Below, piece by piece: positions 6,376 through 7,553 of a stretch of DNA of 7,553 nucleotides (position 1 is its first letter; each line of letters starts with the position of its first letter). This DNA comes from Candidatus Levyibacteriota bacterium (lineage in GTDB: Bacteria > Patescibacteriota > Microgenomatia > Levybacterales > UBA12049): contig JACPDD010000005.1 in the NCBI GenBank assembly GCA_016184205.1, positions 1-7,553 of the forward strand. The letters run 5' to 3'. Below the pieces are notes generated by a model, which saw nothing but the letters and a program-made list of their open reading frames with translations, was not told the DNA's origin and ran no database searches. Position numbers and translations under genes: made by a program.

Positions 6376-6397
6376 AGTATACTGTATACCGTATACT
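6376..6397. repeat. Triple GTATAC repeat between convergent genes, possible bidirectional terminator
   Basis: Three GTATAC palindromes (6377-6382, 6384-6389, 6391-6396) recur with a 7-bp period. AGTATAC (6376-6382) and GTATACT (6391-6397) can form a 7-bp stem with an 8-nt loop. On the plus strand it is followed after a CTA/A by TTTT. It begins 13 nt after the PEGA gene's stop, and the sortase stop codon (6396-6398) lies in its right arm. The stem is weak, so terminator function is uncertain. Confidence 0.45.
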
Positions 6398-7124
6398 ATT
6401 TTGGCTCGGCAAATACAAGGAGCCTTTTCCAAGAGGTTCCCGGAGGCCAGCAAGTTTGAAGAATTAGAACTTCTTTGTCTTTTTGGCCGTTTACAATGTA
6501 GGAAACGTCACTCGCATCAACAACTCTTGACTGCTTAACTACGTAGTTATGTCTTACTCCCTGATAGAAAATTACAATTTCATCCCCGGGAGTCAAGTTT
6601 TTAATCAAATAAAAGACTGCATTATAACGTCCAACGTCCCAAAAATTGTCTGTTGAGTGCGCAAAAAGATAAATATTGCCCAGATTTCCGGGAAAAAATG
6701 ACCCTCTTGCATGAGCTACTCCTTTTCTAAGAATCGGTAAATATTCAACATCTTCTGCCGCATTGACATTTGGAAATATCTTTTCATTAGCACCAAGTTT
6801 GGGTATCAAAATGTTAAACTCTGTATCTTTTGGTATCAGAATTTGTTCTTTTGCGCCCGCTAGAACATTTGAAAATCCAGGACCTGAGGTGCTAATTGTG
6901 GAAGGATTTTTATCCTGATTTAAAATCTCTCCAAAAGCGGATGTTTCCAAAGTCGCCTGCGCAGCAACTTTATAAGTAACTCCTCTTGCCTGCGAAATTG
7001 CAAAAAGCGCCTCATAATAAAGTGCTGGACCAAAAGTTGCTCCAACACCAAAAAGAGAAAAAAGCAGGAGAAAATTCCCAACCGTTCTAATGATAAGAAA
7101 TTTAATAGCGTCCGATTTTCTCAT
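6396..7124 (-). CDS. Membrane-anchored sortase (cysteine transpeptidase)
   Basis: 242 aa from the ATG at 7124. An in-frame TTG at 7163 would add 13 residues but would overlap the promoter region, so ATG is preferred. An N-terminal hydrophobic stretch (about 8-36, KFLIIRTVGNFLLLFSLFG onward) anchors it. A linker of about 70 residues then leads to the sortase barrel: FNILIPKLG, AHARGSFFPGNLGN, IYLFAHSTDNF with catalytic His156, LTPGDEIVIFYQGVRHNYVV, then VLILQTCWPPG with catalytic Cys225 and WKRLLV with Arg234. The His-Cys-Arg triad is intact. The T-x-TC motif here is LQTC. Such enzymes cleave a sorting signal and join the protein to wall or another subunit. The class cannot be assigned safely (D/E-like or a candidate-phylum type). 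No substrate with LPXTG is in the window. It ends in TAG inside the GTATAC repeat. Confidence 0.92.
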   Translation of the reverse strand: MRKSDAIKFLIIRTVGNFLLLFSLFGVGATFGPALYYEALFAISQARGVTYKVAAQATLETSAFGEILNQDKNPSTISTSGPGFSNVLAGAKEQILIPKDTEFNILIPKLGANEKIFPNVNAAEDVEYLPILRKGVAHARGSFFPGNLGNIYLFAHSTDNFWDVGRYNAVFYLIKNLTPGDEIVIFYQGVRHNYVVKQSRVVDASDVSYIVNGQKDKEVLILQTCWPPGTSWKRLLVFAEPK

Positions 7125-7134
7125 TGTCGAACTA

Positions 7135-7163
7135 ATTTTATGGCATTTTGTGGTAGAATACAA
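7135..7163 (-). promoter_or_regulatory. Predicted sortase promoter, nearly leaderless
   Basis: On the minus strand TTGTAT (7163-7158) is separated by 17 nt from TAAAAT (7140-7135, 5 of 6 to consensus). The -10 ends 10 nt before the ATG at 7124, giving a leader of about 4 nt with no Shine-Dalgarno sequence. The -35 overlaps the -10 of the divergent tRNA promoter. Confidence 0.5.
7151..7159 (+). promoter_or_regulatory. Extended -10 promoter of the tRNA pair
   Basis: TGG TAGAAT (7151-7159) is an extended -10 with a 5-of-6 hexamer. Transcription would start at about 7166, 6 nt before the mature tRNA-Arg end. No convincing -35 is seen at 16-18 nt. Confidence 0.5.
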
Positions 7164-7171
7164 ACGGACAT

Positions 7172-7243
7172 GTCCCTGTAGCTCAACGGATAGAGCATTC
7201 CCGTCCTAAGGGAGCGATGGAGGTTCGATTCCTCTCGGGGACG
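7172..7243 (+). tRNA. tRNA-Arg (anticodon CCU)
   Basis: A full cloverleaf can be folded. Acceptor GTCCCTG (7172-7178) pairs with CGGGGAC (7236-7242), with one U-G pair. The D arm is GCTC/GAGC with loop AACGGATA. The anticodon stem TTCCC/GGGAG (one U-G) holds the loop GTCCTAA, with anticodon CCT at 7205-7207. The variable region is 4 nt. The T arm GGAGG/CCTCT holds the canonical loop TTCGATT. The discriminator is G7243, and CCA is not encoded (next bases CAA). It reads AGG codons. Confidence 0.96.
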
Positions 7244-7254
7244 CAAGGCTGGAA

Positions 7255-7326
7255 CGGAGACTAGTTCATCGGTAGAACGCTCGGTTCGGGACCGAGAGGT
7301 AGAGGGTCCAATTCCCTCGTCTCCGA
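7255..7326 (+). tRNA. tRNA-Pro (anticodon CGG)
   Basis: Acceptor CGGAGAC (7255-7261) pairs perfectly with GTCTCCG (7319-7325). The D arm is GTTC/GAAC with loop ATCGGTA. The anticodon stem CTCGG/CCGAG holds the loop TTCGGGA, with anticodon CGG at 7287-7289. The variable region is 5 nt, and the T arm is GAGGG/CCCTC. The C1-G72 pair, A73 and G37 are typical proline identity features in bacteria. The T-loop is TCCAATT, with C where U55 is nearly universal. CCA is not encoded. It follows tRNA-Arg by 11 nt and is probably co-transcribed. It reads CCG. Confidence 0.96.
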
Positions 7327-7334
7327 CAATAGGC

Positions 7335-7370
7335 GTTGGCAGGCGGAGCGAGCTACCAACACAGCATTTT
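7335..7370 (+). terminator. Possible terminator or processing hairpin after the tRNA pair
   Basis: GTTGGCAG (7335-7342) pairs with CTACCAAC (7353-7360) with one C-A mismatch around a 10-nt GC-rich loop. A run of only four T follows six nt later (7367-7370). The hairpin is clear, but the short, distant T run makes termination uncertain. Confidence 0.35.
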
Positions 7371-7382
7371 AAAAATTGCAAG

Positions 7383-7553
7383 ATGAAAAAGCCTATTAAA
7401 TTAACGCTGCAAAAAACTCTTAAAGTTAAGCCAACAAAACCATTTGCATTTGACCCAACTTTTCACAAACCAGACCATTTCACTTCGGGAGATAATTATT
7501 GGGAAACGGGCAAACGCTACCAAACTTGGAATTGGCAAAGCAAACCGCTTGGT
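7383..7553 (+). CDS. Unidentified protein, N-terminal 57 residues (possibly DNA-3-methyladenine glycosylase-like)
   Basis: An ORF open from an ATG at 7383 to the window edge. It starts MKKPIKLTLQKTL and continues with FAFDPTFHKPDHFTSGDNYWETGKRYQTWNWQSKPLG. The composition is basic and aromatic, with no signal peptide or membrane segment. The pattern FD-x-T-x-x-KP-x-HF...YWE-x-G...Q-x-W-W-x-x-x-x-LG reminds me of the N-terminal beta domain of AlkA-type DNA-3-methyladenine glycosylases, but from memory only, and the catalytic helix-hairpin-helix part is outside the window. It starts 57 nt after tRNA-Pro. No good -10 or Shine-Dalgarno sequence is visible just upstream, so it may be read through from the tRNA transcript. 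Confidence 0.6.
   Translation, partial: MKKPIKLTLQKTLKVKPTKPFAFDPTFHKPDHFTSGDNYWETGKRYQTWNWQSKPLG

Noticed and set aside
6276..6467. A 63-codon plus-strand frame across the ends of the PEGA and sortase genes.
   Set aside because: It lies in the wrong frame of one real gene and antisense to another, and begins inside coding sequence without start signals.
7125..7163. A 13-residue longer sortase starting at a TTG at 7163.
   Set aside because: The extension has no family similarity, covers the -10 and spacer of the predicted promoter, and an ATG follows at 7124 directly before the basic, then hydrophobic, N-terminus.
7121..7381. An 86-codon minus-strand reading frame across both tRNAs (contains phrases like REESNLHRSLRTGMLYPLSYRD).
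   Set aside because: It is the well-known kind of false ORF antisense to tRNA genes, and both tRNAs fold perfectly on the plus strand.
1..7553. CRISPR arrays, insertion sequences with transposase, phage genes, replication origin.
   Set aside because: No regularly spaced repeats, transposase or integrase motifs, or DnaA-box cluster were seen on either strand.

Overview
This AT-rich window looks like the chromosome of an ultra-small candidate-phylum bacterium (CPR / Patescibacteria, perhaps Microgenomates-like). The lineage is inferred from the gene set: an orphan four-helix-bundle (S23/IVP-type) gene in AT-rich flanks, a PEGA plus PD40-propeller membrane protein, a membrane-anchored sortase, a YdcF-like protein with a long unassigned tail, tRNAs without encoded CCA, and almost no Shine-Dalgarno sequences. 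No marker gene in the window fixes the taxonomy.

Layout. Positions 1-5015 are read on the minus strand, in transcription order: four-helix-bundle protein, mreB, WecG/TagA/CpsF glycosyltransferase, GT4 glycosyltransferase, YdcF/DUF218-like protein, and the start of a second GT4-like glycosyltransferase that leaves the window. From 5164 a PEGA/propeller membrane protein is read on the plus strand. It converges on a minus-strand sortase (6396-7124). Divergent from the sortase are tRNA-Arg(CCU) and tRNA-Pro(CGG), then the first 57 codons of a plus-strand gene that runs off the end.

The genes fit a cell-envelope theme: MreB organises wall growth, the GT26 and GT4 enzymes build surface glycan or glycolipid, YdcF-like proteins are linked to envelope metabolism, the PEGA protein is surface-anchored, and the sortase would attach exported proteins. 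No LPXTG-type substrate is visible here.

The most interesting pattern is how genes begin. Five starts (1260, 2553, 3325, 5164, 7124) have a -10-like hexamer, several with an extended TGn, ending only 8-11 nt before the start codon, and none has a Shine-Dalgarno sequence. This predicts leaderless or nearly leaderless mRNAs made gene by gene, even where genes look like an operon. Other points of interest are a cassette-like four-helix-bundle gene between imperfect AT-rich inverted repeats, a 239-bp spacer dense in short palindromes, a GC-rich GCAG tandem repeat inside the propeller gene, a triple GTATAC repeat between convergent genes, overlapping divergent sortase/tRNA promoters, and a tRNA-Pro with C55. 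I found no CRISPR array, phage gene, transposase, reverse transcriptase or other obviously new multi-gene system.
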